Of a stretch of DNA of 64,000 bases, positions 11,546 through 21,300 are shown piece after piece; positions within the stretch are counted from its first letter, which is position 1, and every line of letters starts with the position of its first letter. The notes under the pieces were generated by a model. The model did not search any database. It had not been told where the DNA came from and was given only the letters and a program-made list of their open reading frames with translations. Origin of the DNA: Cercospora beticola (Eukaryota; Ascomycota; Dothideomycetes; Mycosphaerellales; Mycosphaerellaceae); NCBI RefSeq assembly GCF_033473495.1, contig NC_088939.1, positions 4,898,001 through 4,962,000 of the forward strand, read 5' to 3'. The position numbers were made by a program, and so were the translations under genes.

Positions 11546-14425
11546 ATGGCAGAGCAATCGCCCTTCTCAGAAGCCTCTCCTGACGATGCAGAGGGCGTCG
11601 CGAACGATGATCAGTCATCATCGAATCGTACAGCTTCCTTTGCCCGTGCCGGATCTTCGCCCGCCGTAGGACAATCGTCGGACACCCCGGGGTCGACATC
11701 GAATACACATGCGCCGCCGGGGGCGCACGAGCAGGGCGGAACTCCGGCACCGAGCACGAAGCCCACCGTCGACGCGCATGGCAGAGCGTTGAACCCCAGG
11801 TCGTGCGTGACCTGCCGGAAGCGTAAGGTCAAGTGCAATAAGGTCTGGCCATGCAATCATTGCAGCCGAGCGCATATCGAATGCGTGTTCCCGGCGCCTG
11901 GAAGGGCTCCTCGGAAACCACGAAAGCTAGGTGAAGGGAGGGACAAAGAGCTGCTGGAGCGATTGCGCCAGCTGGAGAATGTGGTAAAGGGACTAGGCGC
12001 GGAAGTGCCAGGAGATGAAGCCAAAAGCAAAGATGAAGAGAAGCAGAAAGAGCACCCAGCTGGCCGCGAAGTACTTGAACATAGCTTGAATGGAGGTACG
12101 ACTGCGCTGGCCTTGAAAGACTCGGAAGAGGAGTTCCGCAACAAGACCAGATGGGTGGAGGACCAGCAGAAGGGCCGCTTCGAGACGAGATTCGGGCGCT
12201 TGGTCGTGAACGAGGGCAAGTCGAGATATATCAACAACTCCTTTTGGGCAAATCTGAGCAATGAAGTTGAAGATCTGAAAGGTATCTTGAATCAGTCCAG
12301 CGATGATGATGAGGACAATTTGGCAGTCTCGCCCGGATCAGGTTCGATTCAACTGCCGCCAAGCAATTCTCAAGCATTCGTGTTTGGCTTCACTTCGCAG
12401 AATGTGGATATGCTCTCATTACATCCCCTTCCAGGCCAGATCAAAGACTACTGGGACATTTTCAAAGACCGCGTCGATCCGTTGTGCAAGATTTGTCACG
12501 TTCCGACTCTCGAAGGGACAATACTCAGCTCCGCCGCACACCTTTCCAATCTGTCGCGAGGTTTTGAGTGCTTACTCTTCGCTATCTACTATGGCGCAAC
12601 CACGAGCCTGGTAGCGGAGGATTGTGTGAAGATGCTGGGAGAGGAGAAGGCGGTTTTGCTCGCCCGGTATCGTTTCGGTCTCCAGCACGCTCTCGCAAGG
12701 GCGAACTTTCTGACGACCGAGGAGATCGTCGTGCTCCAAGCCTTCGTCATTTTCCTTATATGTTTGCGACGGAACAGCGATGCGCGCGTCATCTGGACTC
12801 TTACCGGCCTCGTGGTCAGGATAGCTCAGACGATCGGGATTCATCGTGATGGATCACATTTCGGACTTTCACCTTTCGAAATCGAGATGCGCCGGCGCTT
12901 GTGGTGGCAAGTATGCATTCTTGACACAAGGGCCAGCGAGGATCATGGCTGTGACCCGACTATTGTCGAACAGTCATTTGATACGAAGATGCCTCTGAAC
13001 ATCAACGACGAGGACATGACACCAGAGATGGAGGATTTCCCACCTGAAAGAAAGGGCTGCACAATCATGTCATTCTGTCTGCTGCGATTTGAGGTCGCAA
13101 ACACCTTCCGCCGACTGAACTACGTCCCTCCTGGCCCACCCAAGGCGTGTAACGAGTTCTATCAATCTGTTACGCTGCAAGACAAGGAGCGTTGGATCAC
13201 AGAATGCCATCAGCGGCTCGAAGAGCGATATCTCAAGCATTGCGATATGAGTGTGCCACTATTTTGGGTAACAGCGACAGTGGCCAGGCTGATGATGAGC
13301 AAGATGTGGCTCATAGTCTATCATCCATTTCAGAGACAAAGCGGAGGCGCTTCACTCCCACCAGAGATCAAGGAGAAACTTTTCATCACCAGTCTGGAGA
13401 ACATCGAATACAGCTATCTGCTCGAAGTTGAGGAAAGAACGAAAAAGTGGGGCTGGCTGTTCAGAACCTACATTCAATGGCATGCACTAGCATTCGCGCT
13501 TTCAGAATTATGCCACAGGACCACCGGAGATATGGTTGAGCGAGCGTGGAAAGCAATCGACGAAACCATAACTGGCCGCTGGGGTCTAGAGGAGACCAAT
13601 ACCAACCACCTATGGCGACCACTGAAGAAGCTATATAAGAAAGCCAAAGAAGCCCGCGCCAAAGGCCTCCGAGAGGAGCTTCTCCTCAAGCATCGGGACG
13701 GCGCGCCAGCGAGACACTACAGCCCGAATGCGAACCCCATGTTCGGTCACCCAAATCGCTCCACAGTGACCAGAGCGCCCCTCAGTGCAGCACAATTGCA
13801 ACGCTTTCATCAAGGCCCATCATTCGGACAGACACCACTTGACAAGCATGAATTGTTACGCTCGCCGAAGCTTGGCGAAGTCGGCCCAGACGAAGTACAG
13901 AACCCGGCGTATATCACTACAGACATGCTCGATCAAACATGGCAACCAGATCTCGACACCGATATCATCGGAAATTTGCCAGCATCAACGGCAGCACCGT
14001 TAGCAGCACCTGTACCGCAGCAGGAACTCGCTCGGCAAGCAGCTCTTGCTGAAGCATATTTCACCCCAGTCTCTGGCGCCACGTTCGGCGAGCTCGCGCA
14101 GGGCTTCCGGTCTACTTCGCCCGCCACGACTACGATGAATTTGCAACAGCAGCAACAGGACTTATTGCTGAACGATGCGTCTCAGCGCATGAACTCGCTC
14201 GATTCGATGGGTAATGATTTCTCGCTCATGGATACTTCTGGTAATCTAGATTGGGAGAACTGGGATCAGCTTGTACGACAGGTGGGAATGGATGTTGATT
14301 CTGGCGTTAGTGGTATCGGTGGCGCTGGCATGGACTGGAACGGCATGAATTTTGATGCTACGAATGGGACGAATAATGTGAATATGAATCCTGGATTTGG
14401 GATGTCTGGTGGAGAGTGGTTTTGA
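11546..14425 (+). CDS. Zn2Cys6 fungal-specific transcription factor
   Basis: The start is the first ATG of the open frame, giving 959 residues. Residues about 86-113 carry the binuclear zinc cluster with spacing C-x2-C-x6-C-x5-C-x2-C-x6-C (CVTCRKRKVKC...PCNHC...C). A charged linker that may form a coiled coil follows at about 130-170. The middle (about 290-680) fits the fungal_trans domain, with the typical RRRLWWQVCILDTRASE segment. The last 200 residues are low complexity, with a QQQQQ run and an Asn/Gly/Met-rich end. It should bind DNA in the nucleus. Target genes cannot be inferred because no cluster surrounds it. The final residues (NVNMNPGFGMSGG) reappear in the small membrane protein at 16.8-17.1 kb. 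No introns are evident. Confidence 0.92.
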   Translation: MAEQSPFSEASPDDAEGVANDDQSSSNRTASFARAGSSPAVGQSSDTPGSTSNTHAPPGAHEQGGTPAPSTKPTVDAHGRALNPRSCVTCRKRKVKCNKVWPCNHCSRAHIECVFPAPGRAPRKPRKLGEGRDKELLERLRQLENVVKGLGAEVPGDEAKSKDEEKQKEHPAGREVLEHSLNGGTTALALKDSEEEFRNKTRWVEDQQKGRFETRFGRLVVNEGKSRYINNSFWANLSNEVEDLKGILNQSSDDDEDNLAVSPGSGSIQLPPSNSQAFVFGFTSQNVDMLSLHPLPGQIKDYWDIFKDRVDPLCKICHVPTLEGTILSSAAHLSNLSRGFECLLFAIYYGATTSLVAEDCVKMLGEEKAVLLARYRFGLQHALARANFLTTEEIVVLQAFVIFLICLRRNSDARVIWTLTGLVVRIAQTIGIHRDGSHFGLSPFEIEMRRRLWWQVCILDTRASEDHGCDPTIVEQSFDTKMPLNINDEDMTPEMEDFPPERKGCTIMSFCLLRFEVANTFRRLNYVPPGPPKACNEFYQSVTLQDKERWITECHQRLEERYLKHCDMSVPLFWVTATVARLMMSKMWLIVYHPFQRQSGGASLPPEIKEKLFITSLENIEYSYLLEVEERTKKWGWLFRTYIQWHALAFALSELCHRTTGDMVERAWKAIDETITGRWGLEETNTNHLWRPLKKLYKKAKEARAKGLREELLLKHRDGAPARHYSPNANPMFGHPNRSTVTRAPLSAAQLQRFHQGPSFGQTPLDKHELLRSPKLGEVGPDEVQNPAYITTDMLDQTWQPDLDTDIIGNLPASTAAPLAAPVPQQELARQAALAEAYFTPVSGATFGELAQGFRSTSPATTTMNLQQQQQDLLLNDASQRMNSLDSMGNDFSLMDTSGNLDWENWDQLVRQVGMDVDSGVSGIGGAGMDWNGMNFDATNGTNNVNMNPGFGMSGGEWF

Positions 14426-14477
14426 GCATTGGCTTCGATGCAAGATATCAACCAAAAATTCAGCCGCGGACATGAGT

Positions 14478-16115
14478 TCATCTTTTTGGTTTCCAAGCAT
14501 TGAGTATAGCCATTTTCTGGTCACGGAAGGGTATCTCATCTGCCAATTCGGGCGGCCATTTCTCGAGGCCCTCCTCCCGCAGCGGCTTCACATCGTGGAG
14601 ATCAAGCTTTGTGTAATCAGCTCCCGATACCAGAAGGAACTCAAATATCTCCACGCTTGCACACTGCCACGCATCGAGTAAGGGCGCCCGATCTCCGTAA
14701 TTCAGGTCCGCTCCAGCTTCGACTAGACAGCGAACCACTTCCAGTGAGGCCCACGATCTGCGACAGCAGATACTTAATGCTGTACACGCTCGACGGCCGT
14801 CCTGGTACAGGCGATTCAGATCGACGGTCCATGCGATGAGAATTTCCAGCGCTGATAGCCCGAATTCTAATGATGCAAAGCATGCGCACAATAATGGTGT
14901 GTCCTTGTTGCAACCTGACAAGCCTTCAACCTTCGCACCCGAAATCAGCAGTAGACGCATAGCGTCTACTTGTCCGGCTTCAGTTGCCCAGCAGAGCGGC
15001 GTCCCACCGTAGTTCTTCATGCCAGTGGTCCCAGCATCTATCACTGCACCTAATCGTATCAAAATGTCGATGATCTCCAATTTACCAGATCTTGCAGCAT
15101 GGTGGAGCGGGGTGACGCCGAAGCGACTGGCGACTTTCACTGGTGCCCCTTGGTCGATGAGCACTTTAGCAATTTCGTTATATCGATGCTCTAGTGCAAG
15201 ACAGATAACCGGATCAGACGATGTCGTACATGGTGCCTGCAAGTCGCAGCCAAGATCAATCAGATGCTTGACTGTGTCGATATTGCCCGAGTCAACCGCC
15301 ACGGCCAACGGACTTTGGTTCTCGAACTCCCATATACGACAATTCAAGTCGGCACTCTTTACTCGCACAAGAAACGTCATGACATCCTGGTGCCCATTCC
15401 TCACAGCTCGATGCAGTACTGCTTGTCCATTCGGTATATCTTCGAGCTTCTGCCAAGGTGATGATAGATATTGAAGCAATTCCAGCGCTCCAGACTCTGC
15501 TGCGATGTCCAGCAGGGAAATTGGTCCTTGATGGTCCGTCCATTTCGCAGTTTCGAAGCCGTACAGCTGCTGGAAAGCTTCGACTGTAGCATAACGCAGC
15601 ACCAGGCAGCCCAAGAGCTCTTCTAGAGCTTTCAAATCATTCTTACGGACAATCCGCTCCGCGGTTTTGCACAGAGTCGTGAAGCTCCCCACAGTTCCAT
15701 GCACAAACTGTGCAGGCTTCGAAAGACCAGCTGTCTGTGTCTGATACTGCAGCTCTCTTGCTTTGCTACACTCGACGCGCCAGTCTTGAATTTGAACATT
15801 ATTGGCGTTTTGTGCTGGATGTATGCCTTCTCGCTCGTCTTGACGGCGCATGAAGCGTTCCCGGCATGCCCGAATGTGGGTGTCAAGATATCTTCGACCA
15901 AAGCCACGGCCACAGTCCTCGCAATGCTCCAGATCATTTCCAGTGTGTATGTTGAAATGACGTGAAAGGCCATCTGCTCTGGCAAATATTCTTCCGCAGG
16001 TATGACATTGGTGCTTGATCCGCTCGTTTGATGTGGCGTGCAGTAAAGTATGTCGTCGCAGACTGGTTGCACGGCTGAAACTGGCACCACACACTATGCA
16101 AGTCGCTCGTCCCAT
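14478..16115 (-). CDS. C2H2 zinc-finger protein with ankyrin repeats
   Basis: A single frame of 545 residues from the Met at 16115 (MGRATCIVCG); an in-frame Met lies 33 bases upstream at 16148. Residues about 5-90 hold two C2H2 fingers (CIVCGASFSRATSLRRHTLLH and CHTCGRIF...HFNIH) and a third ending H-x3-C. Residues about 195-520 hold ankyrin repeats, including TPLHHAARSGKLEIIDILI and TPLCWATEAGQVDAMRLLL. Fungal C2H2-ankyrin proteins are thought to combine nucleic-acid and protein binding, but no function can be assigned. The gene converges on the Zn2Cys6 gene with 52 bases between stop codons, so the transcripts probably overlap. Confidence 0.85.
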   Translation of the reverse strand: MGRATCIVCGASFSRATSLRRHTLLHATSNERIKHQCHTCGRIFARADGLSRHFNIHTGNDLEHCEDCGRGFGRRYLDTHIRACRERFMRRQDEREGIHPAQNANNVQIQDWRVECSKARELQYQTQTAGLSKPAQFVHGTVGSFTTLCKTAERIVRKNDLKALEELLGCLVLRYATVEAFQQLYGFETAKWTDHQGPISLLDIAAESGALELLQYLSSPWQKLEDIPNGQAVLHRAVRNGHQDVMTFLVRVKSADLNCRIWEFENQSPLAVAVDSGNIDTVKHLIDLGCDLQAPCTTSSDPVICLALEHRYNEIAKVLIDQGAPVKVASRFGVTPLHHAARSGKLEIIDILIRLGAVIDAGTTGMKNYGGTPLCWATEAGQVDAMRLLLISGAKVEGLSGCNKDTPLLCACFASLEFGLSALEILIAWTVDLNRLYQDGRRACTALSICCRRSWASLEVVRCLVEAGADLNYGDRAPLLDAWQCASVEIFEFLLVSGADYTKLDLHDVKPLREEGLEKWPPELADEIPFRDQKMAILNAWKPKR

Positions 16116-16148
16116 TGTCGATGCAATGATATCAGATCTGCACATCAC

Positions 16149-16789
16149 ACGACGCTCTGCCAGGCGGTATTATATCGTGTGCAAGCTTGCAGCAGGACTA
16201 ATAACGAGATGGAAGATAATGAAACTGGCACAGCTGCACCTCCAAGTTCCTGCTGGATCGAGCTCACGCCACACTAGCTAGCGGAGTTGCACCCCCAATT
16301 TCCTGCTGCATCAAGTCTCTAGGATCAGCCACGTTTTCGTCACCTGCAGATCCATGCAAGAGGAAGATGCCTTCTGGTCCTTAACAATCACGCTGCATCA
16401 GGAAATCAGTTGGAGGTGCTCGAACTGCTTAGCCTTGCCTCCACACTGGCACAGAACTAGGCGAGCACCTTTGCCTGCCTGATGAGTTAGCCGCTCTTCG
16501 ACACCTCCATATGGTTTCCACTGTCGTATCGGAAGGATTGAAGTAGAGGCTCTTCGCCTCCAGACTAATCTGGCCGCGAGCGCAACACCTCCACATAGAG
16601 ACTCAATCAAGATGCTTAGACACCTCCATATACAATCCCCTTCCAAGGTGGCCAAGACCGCCTCCGAGCCATCATATATTCACACAACCCTTCACCGGAA
16701 AATGCAACCTTCACAAGATTCGTCCTTCGTTCGTCGACAGCATGCCATGCTCATTGGGCGTCAACCAGACACTCACACAAAACGTTTCG
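16149..16789. other. Intergenic region with repeated short phrases
   Basis: No gene supported. Two related phrases, 'acctccaagttcctgctggatcgag' like and 'acccccaatttcctgctgcatcaag' like, lie at about 16238-16262 and 16288-16313, suggesting a small degenerate duplication. A TATA-like catatatt at about 16672 lies 110 bases before the next start codon. Confidence 0.35.
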
Positions 16790-17136
16790 ATGCCATCCAA
16801 GTCGTCAACTGGCCCACCAATTGAGGCTCAAATTTTGAAAGCCATACAAAATAACGACAATCGCCACCAAACAATGCTAGCAATCACTTTCGGAGTCATC
16901 GGAATCTTTCTCGCCCTCCTTGCAGTCGTCATCGCATACCTGCAACTCCGGAGACATACGAAGCACACTCGTGACATTGAAGCCAATCAAGCAAGGGTAG
17001 ACACTGGATCATCAAGCGTGATGTAAGGGAAAATCAATGCCAACGACATAGTTGCTAGCTTAAGCTTACACTGCGTAGGACGAGTAACGTGAATATAAAT
17101 GCTGGTTTTGGAATGAGTGGCGGCCAATCGTATTGA
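16790..17136 (+). CDS. Small single-pass membrane protein with Gly/Asn-rich tail
   Basis: Two exons, 16790-17022 and 17079-17136, give 96 residues. The intron (56 nt) has donor GTAAGG and acceptor GTAG, and splicing bypasses a TAA and closes in frame. Residues about 28-50 are a strong membrane segment (MLAITFGVIGIFLALLAVVI) followed by QLRRHTKHTR, which predicts the C-terminus faces the cytosol. Exon 2 encodes TSNVNINAGFGMSGGQSY, close to the end of the transcription factor at 14.4 kb. An in-frame Met 48 bases upstream (16742) could extend the N-terminus. No family is recognised. The spliced frame and the tail similarity are the main reasons for calling it a gene. Confidence 0.55.
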
Positions 17137-17532
17137 TGAAGACGCTGCAGTGAACAGAAGTGTCGGTTGAAGTTGTACGATTTGTATGAGATATCATGCA
17201 TCCGACAACATGTCACATTTCACGACTCCAAAGCGTCTCGCATAGCTTTGATGACTACCACGGCAGCTTTGGAAGGTTTGATAGCTCCATACTAACTCAG
17301 CCCATGAAACTTTGCTGTTCGCAACAGCTCCTCGGCCAGGCGTCCGAGAAAGGAAGCTCAGCTGGCAAATCCACGGTGTCGGTCGAGCGGACCGAGCTGC
17401 GTACTGACATCAGCTCGCATTCTACGTACACTCCACCTCATCAACAACAACACGGTCAGTCAATTTCAGCCCAAATCGAGCCCCCGAGAACCAAGACCAA
17501 TATCAAACTCCAAGCAAGAACAACCAGCAACT
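17137..17532. other. Upstream region of the methyltransferase-like gene
   Basis: An open frame crosses part of it but has no domain and overlaps the next gene in another frame. I read it as 5' untranslated and promoter sequence. Confidence 0.35.
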
Positions 17533-18147
17533 ATGTCAACCTCAAAACAAACCCTCGCAATCCTCCAACAAGTCATAGACGAATTCGGCCCTCGGCTCAA
17601 CATCCACGGCGGCTCCAAAGTCCTCGTCTCCGACTCCAGCATAGCCCAAGCCCTCTACGAACTCACCGAACCCGTCCGAACACCCTTCGGACCAACCCTC
17701 ACAGTCGCCTCCCAAGAACAACCCGATCAATCCCAAGTCTCCCAGATCCCCAACGCCACAGTCCTTGCAGCGGATAAATTAGCCATGGACCACTATACCC
17801 ACGCCGTATTTGGCGTAAGTGGCGAAGACCCAAAGTATATTTTCGGTGGGATTAAGCATACGATTTATGCGTTGCAGCCGAAAGGGTATGCGGTGGTTAT
17901 TGCGTTGAAGCAGGAAACGAAGCAGGTTTCTGCTGGTGAGGGGGAAGGTGAGTTTCAGGTTAGTTTGGATGATAAGATGAAGTATCAGTCCAAAGGGAGA
18001 ATTAATAATTTGGAGGATGCGTTGTATTATGCTGGGTTTGAGAGAGGGCGGGTGAAGAAGTTGGAGGATAAGAAGGCTGTTGTTGATGGGCAGGATGTGG
18101 AGGCGCAGGTTTTCCTGGCGATGAAGTGGGATCAGTTGACGGCATGA
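17533..18147 (+). CDS. Methyltransferase-like protein lacking the SAM motif
   Basis: An intronless frame of 204 residues. The middle and C-terminal part resemble the second half of fungal class I methyltransferases of the UMTA type: NATVLAADKLAMDHYTHAVFGVS followed by GGIKHTIYALQPKGYAVVIALK, comparable to the usual 'LKPGG' strand. The N-terminal GxGxG loop that binds S-adenosylmethionine is absent; at that place is SKVLVSDSSIAQALYEL. It may therefore be a degenerate, non-catalytic or partner subunit. This relation is inferred by eye. Codon usage shifts visibly along the gene, from C-ending codons in the first half to T/G-ending codons in the second. Confidence 0.6.
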   Translation: MSTSKQTLAILQQVIDEFGPRLNIHGGSKVLVSDSSIAQALYELTEPVRTPFGPTLTVASQEQPDQSQVSQIPNATVLAADKLAMDHYTHAVFGVSGEDPKYIFGGIKHTIYALQPKGYAVVIALKQETKQVSAGEGEGEFQVSLDDKMKYQSKGRINNLEDALYYAGFERGRVKKLEDKKAVVDGQDVEAQVFLAMKWDQLTA

Positions 18148-18314
18148 GCATGCGGAGCTTCTAGATTGGCAGCAAAGTGTGGTGATGTTGTGCGTCGTGA
18201 TAAAAATTTCCAGTTTCGACCATGAGAGCTAGACCGTTGCCATTACAAATCTGCTATGGAGAACTTGCAGCCCACAAGAATGACATCTGTACATCCGTTG
18301 TTTGATGGCGTCCT

Positions 18315-21300
18315 TCACTCAAACTTGCCACCAAGTCCCTTCCCGAAGCCGCTGCTAGCGTTCCTCCGCAATTGGGCAATCTTAGCAGTGTTCTCTGCTC
18401 TTCGTCTAGCGCTTTGCTCGACAATGGCTTTCCTCTCAGCATCTCTCGCCTGATACGCCAGCGAGCTCTTTTTCGAACCTCCCATCTTGACACCAGTTGC
18501 ACTACCTCCGCTGTCTTGACGAGAAAGACCAATGCTCGTGCTCACTCCGCGATCATTCGCTCCTTGAGCAGCACCATTCGTGGTAGCTCTGCGCAGTAGA
18601 GAAGGAGCCCTGAAGCCGCCGCCTTGCGAGCCAGAACCCCAAGCTGTACGCGAGCCTGCCGCAGAGTTCTCCGACGTGCTGCTAGCACGTTTGAGGCTCA
18701 GACGGTTCACGACAGAAGGCTTCGCCGCTGTTCGACGCTGCGAAGCTGGAAGACGAGGAGGTGGCATGGCAACGCGATCTGGAGCATATCCGCCATCGTT
18801 CTGGCGAGCCATCTCTTCTTGCACACCATCACTTTCTTCATCCTGCTCGGACCCGGCAGCATTGTCTGCGCCTTCCTTCTCGTGCTCTTGCTCAGAGTCA
18901 GAACTCAAGTCTACAGCGGTTGGTCCTGCAAGTGGCACATTCGGCTCTTCGAGGAGGAAGCTGACAGAATCTTGAATCTCTAAAAGGGACGCCGGCGCCC
19001 TGAACGCAGAAGCTTGAGTGCGGCGCTGCTTGGCAGGAGGTCTTTCTGAAGGCGCATCTTCCATGCGACGCTTGTTGCCGCTGACCTCTTGCAGAGGCAC
19101 TTGCGAAGCGTCTGGCTGTTGAGAAGCTTGACTGTCCGATAAAGAGGCGGGTACCTGAGAATCATCCTCGACATCAGACAGGTCCAGGACATCATCGTCA
19201 CGTTCATCGTCATCGGCAATGGCCTTCAAGAAAGCGTCCTTGCCTACGCTGTGTTTACCCTCCGCTAGACTTGCGATACTCTCGTCTTGCAAAAGCAATT
19301 TTCGCTTCCTCGCTTCCTCGCGTTGCTTCATTTGCCGCCGTCTTGCCGCAAGGTCGTCTTCATCCTCGTCAAGGTCGAACATGTTGGCTTGCTTCCTGCG
19401 TAGTGCTCCAGTCATCAGATCCTTGTACAATCGTTGATGCTCTGCTTCATCGGCGAGCCGTTGCTTTTCGGCGAAGTGTGCAGCGAGCTGGCGCTCATCG
19501 ACATCGATCAGGCTCGAATCGATCATCTCGCGATCCTCCTCGGTCTCTGGAGCAACGAAGTCATCACCTCCCAGACCAGCATACTCGTCCTCGGATTCCT
19601 CGGCCTGCTCGTCCATCATCTGCTTGGCTTCGCGTTCAGCTTCTGCCAGCTCTTCGGCGCTCAAGGCCTCTTTGCGCTTGCGAGCCATTTCCTTGAAGGC
19701 GTCCTTTTTCGTGGCCTTTTGGGATGTTTCCACCCTGTCATCCTCATCCCCGCTATCCTGCACAGCATGACGTGGGCCGCGGACAAGTCGATTTCGCTTC
19801 GGGGCTGGGGCAGGCGACTCGCTCACGCGCAGCTCCACCGTGGACTGGGTCTCCTGGTCGGGTAGTGATTGCAAAGTGTCCTCCCGTGCAAGAGCAGGAG
19901 CCTGCCAGGTGGCAGGCAAACCAGGATCCTGTGATGGCACCCAGCCCGGGGTTTCACTCGCGACTACAGATCCCGCTTTGCGGCTGGTTTGAATAGGAGT
20001 CTCAGGAGCTTGAGTTTCCCATGCGAGGTTGACTTGTTGACTTTCAGGTAGTTGACTGCTGGGCACCCGATCCGGTTGGCTACCGTTGCCTTGAGTGAAC
20101 TGAGGCTGGACAGCGAATGTTGGAGGTGGCCTCGTCGACGAGCCTGGTGGTACCAGATGATTTAGCACATCCATGGAGTCTTGCTGGATGTCTTGTGTTG
20201 GGGTCTGCATGGTTGCGTTGAACATCTGTGTAGGACTCATCAACGAACTCGCTTGATGTCCCGCATCGAAGTTGAAGGCTGCGAAGGGATCGCTGTCCTG
20301 TGTCTGAGTCGGTGTCTGTGCGATGGTCGGCGGAGGCTTCGAAATCTCAAGATCGCTCATGTCCTCGTCGTCCAGTACGACTCGGGATTTTCGAGGTTTT
20401 CTGCCGATCATGGGCGTCCGCGATTGATTCAGCTCGTCTTCATCGCTGGCTCGGTCGGGTAGGTCTTCGTTGACAGTCTTTGCCCCAGCCATTGCGCTGC
20501 CGGCAGTCTCTTCATCCATGCGCTCCTCTACGGACGCTTCATCCTCACCATCCTCTTCCTCTTCATCCTCGTCGTCTTCCTCTGCAGCGTCATCCACCAT
20601 GTCGTTGCCATCTTTCTCGGCAGAGGGCGCCTCGTCTTCGCTGCCAGAGACATCAACATAGTCTTCGTCTTCGCTCTCATCCGCGCTGATGTCGGCTCCA
20701 CCGTTGTTTTCCTTTGCAGCTGCCTTCTCAGCTTTGCGAAGCTCAACGGCATCAATCCTGGCCTTCTCGAGCAGGTTCTCGAACGCCTCTTGCTCCCGCT
20801 CGCGCTCCTCTGTCGTCTGGACTTCAATTCCCTTCGCTTTCAACTCCGCAATCCGTTCCTGCTGTTGTGCTCTGGCTTGTTCTTTAGCACGAAGACGCAA
20901 TTGGGCTTCAAGTGCGGCAGGATTCATCCCTGGTCGGGCTTTGCCGTGCTTTCGTCGGCCTGTGTTGCTGTCATCCCCACCAAGATGTGCTAGATGCTTC
21001 AGTCGATGGATTGCTCTGGAATCTGTATTATGCTTCTGCATGGTTCCTTTGGCTCGGTCAAAGACGCTCAGATGCTTGGGCATATTCTGCACGATCTCGA
21101 GATCATCATCACTGCTGTCATCTGAAGGCGGCGCCATGGCTTTTTTGCCCAACCTTGCCAGTTTGAGGCCCCTCTTTGGCTCAGTCCCGAAGCTCGGCGT
21201 CTGGACAACTGTAGCTTCAAGCTCCACAGGCCTGGAATTACGCGCGGAGCTCATGACAGTGCCGATATCAGGTAGGTCCTCATCATCGTCGAGATCTGCG

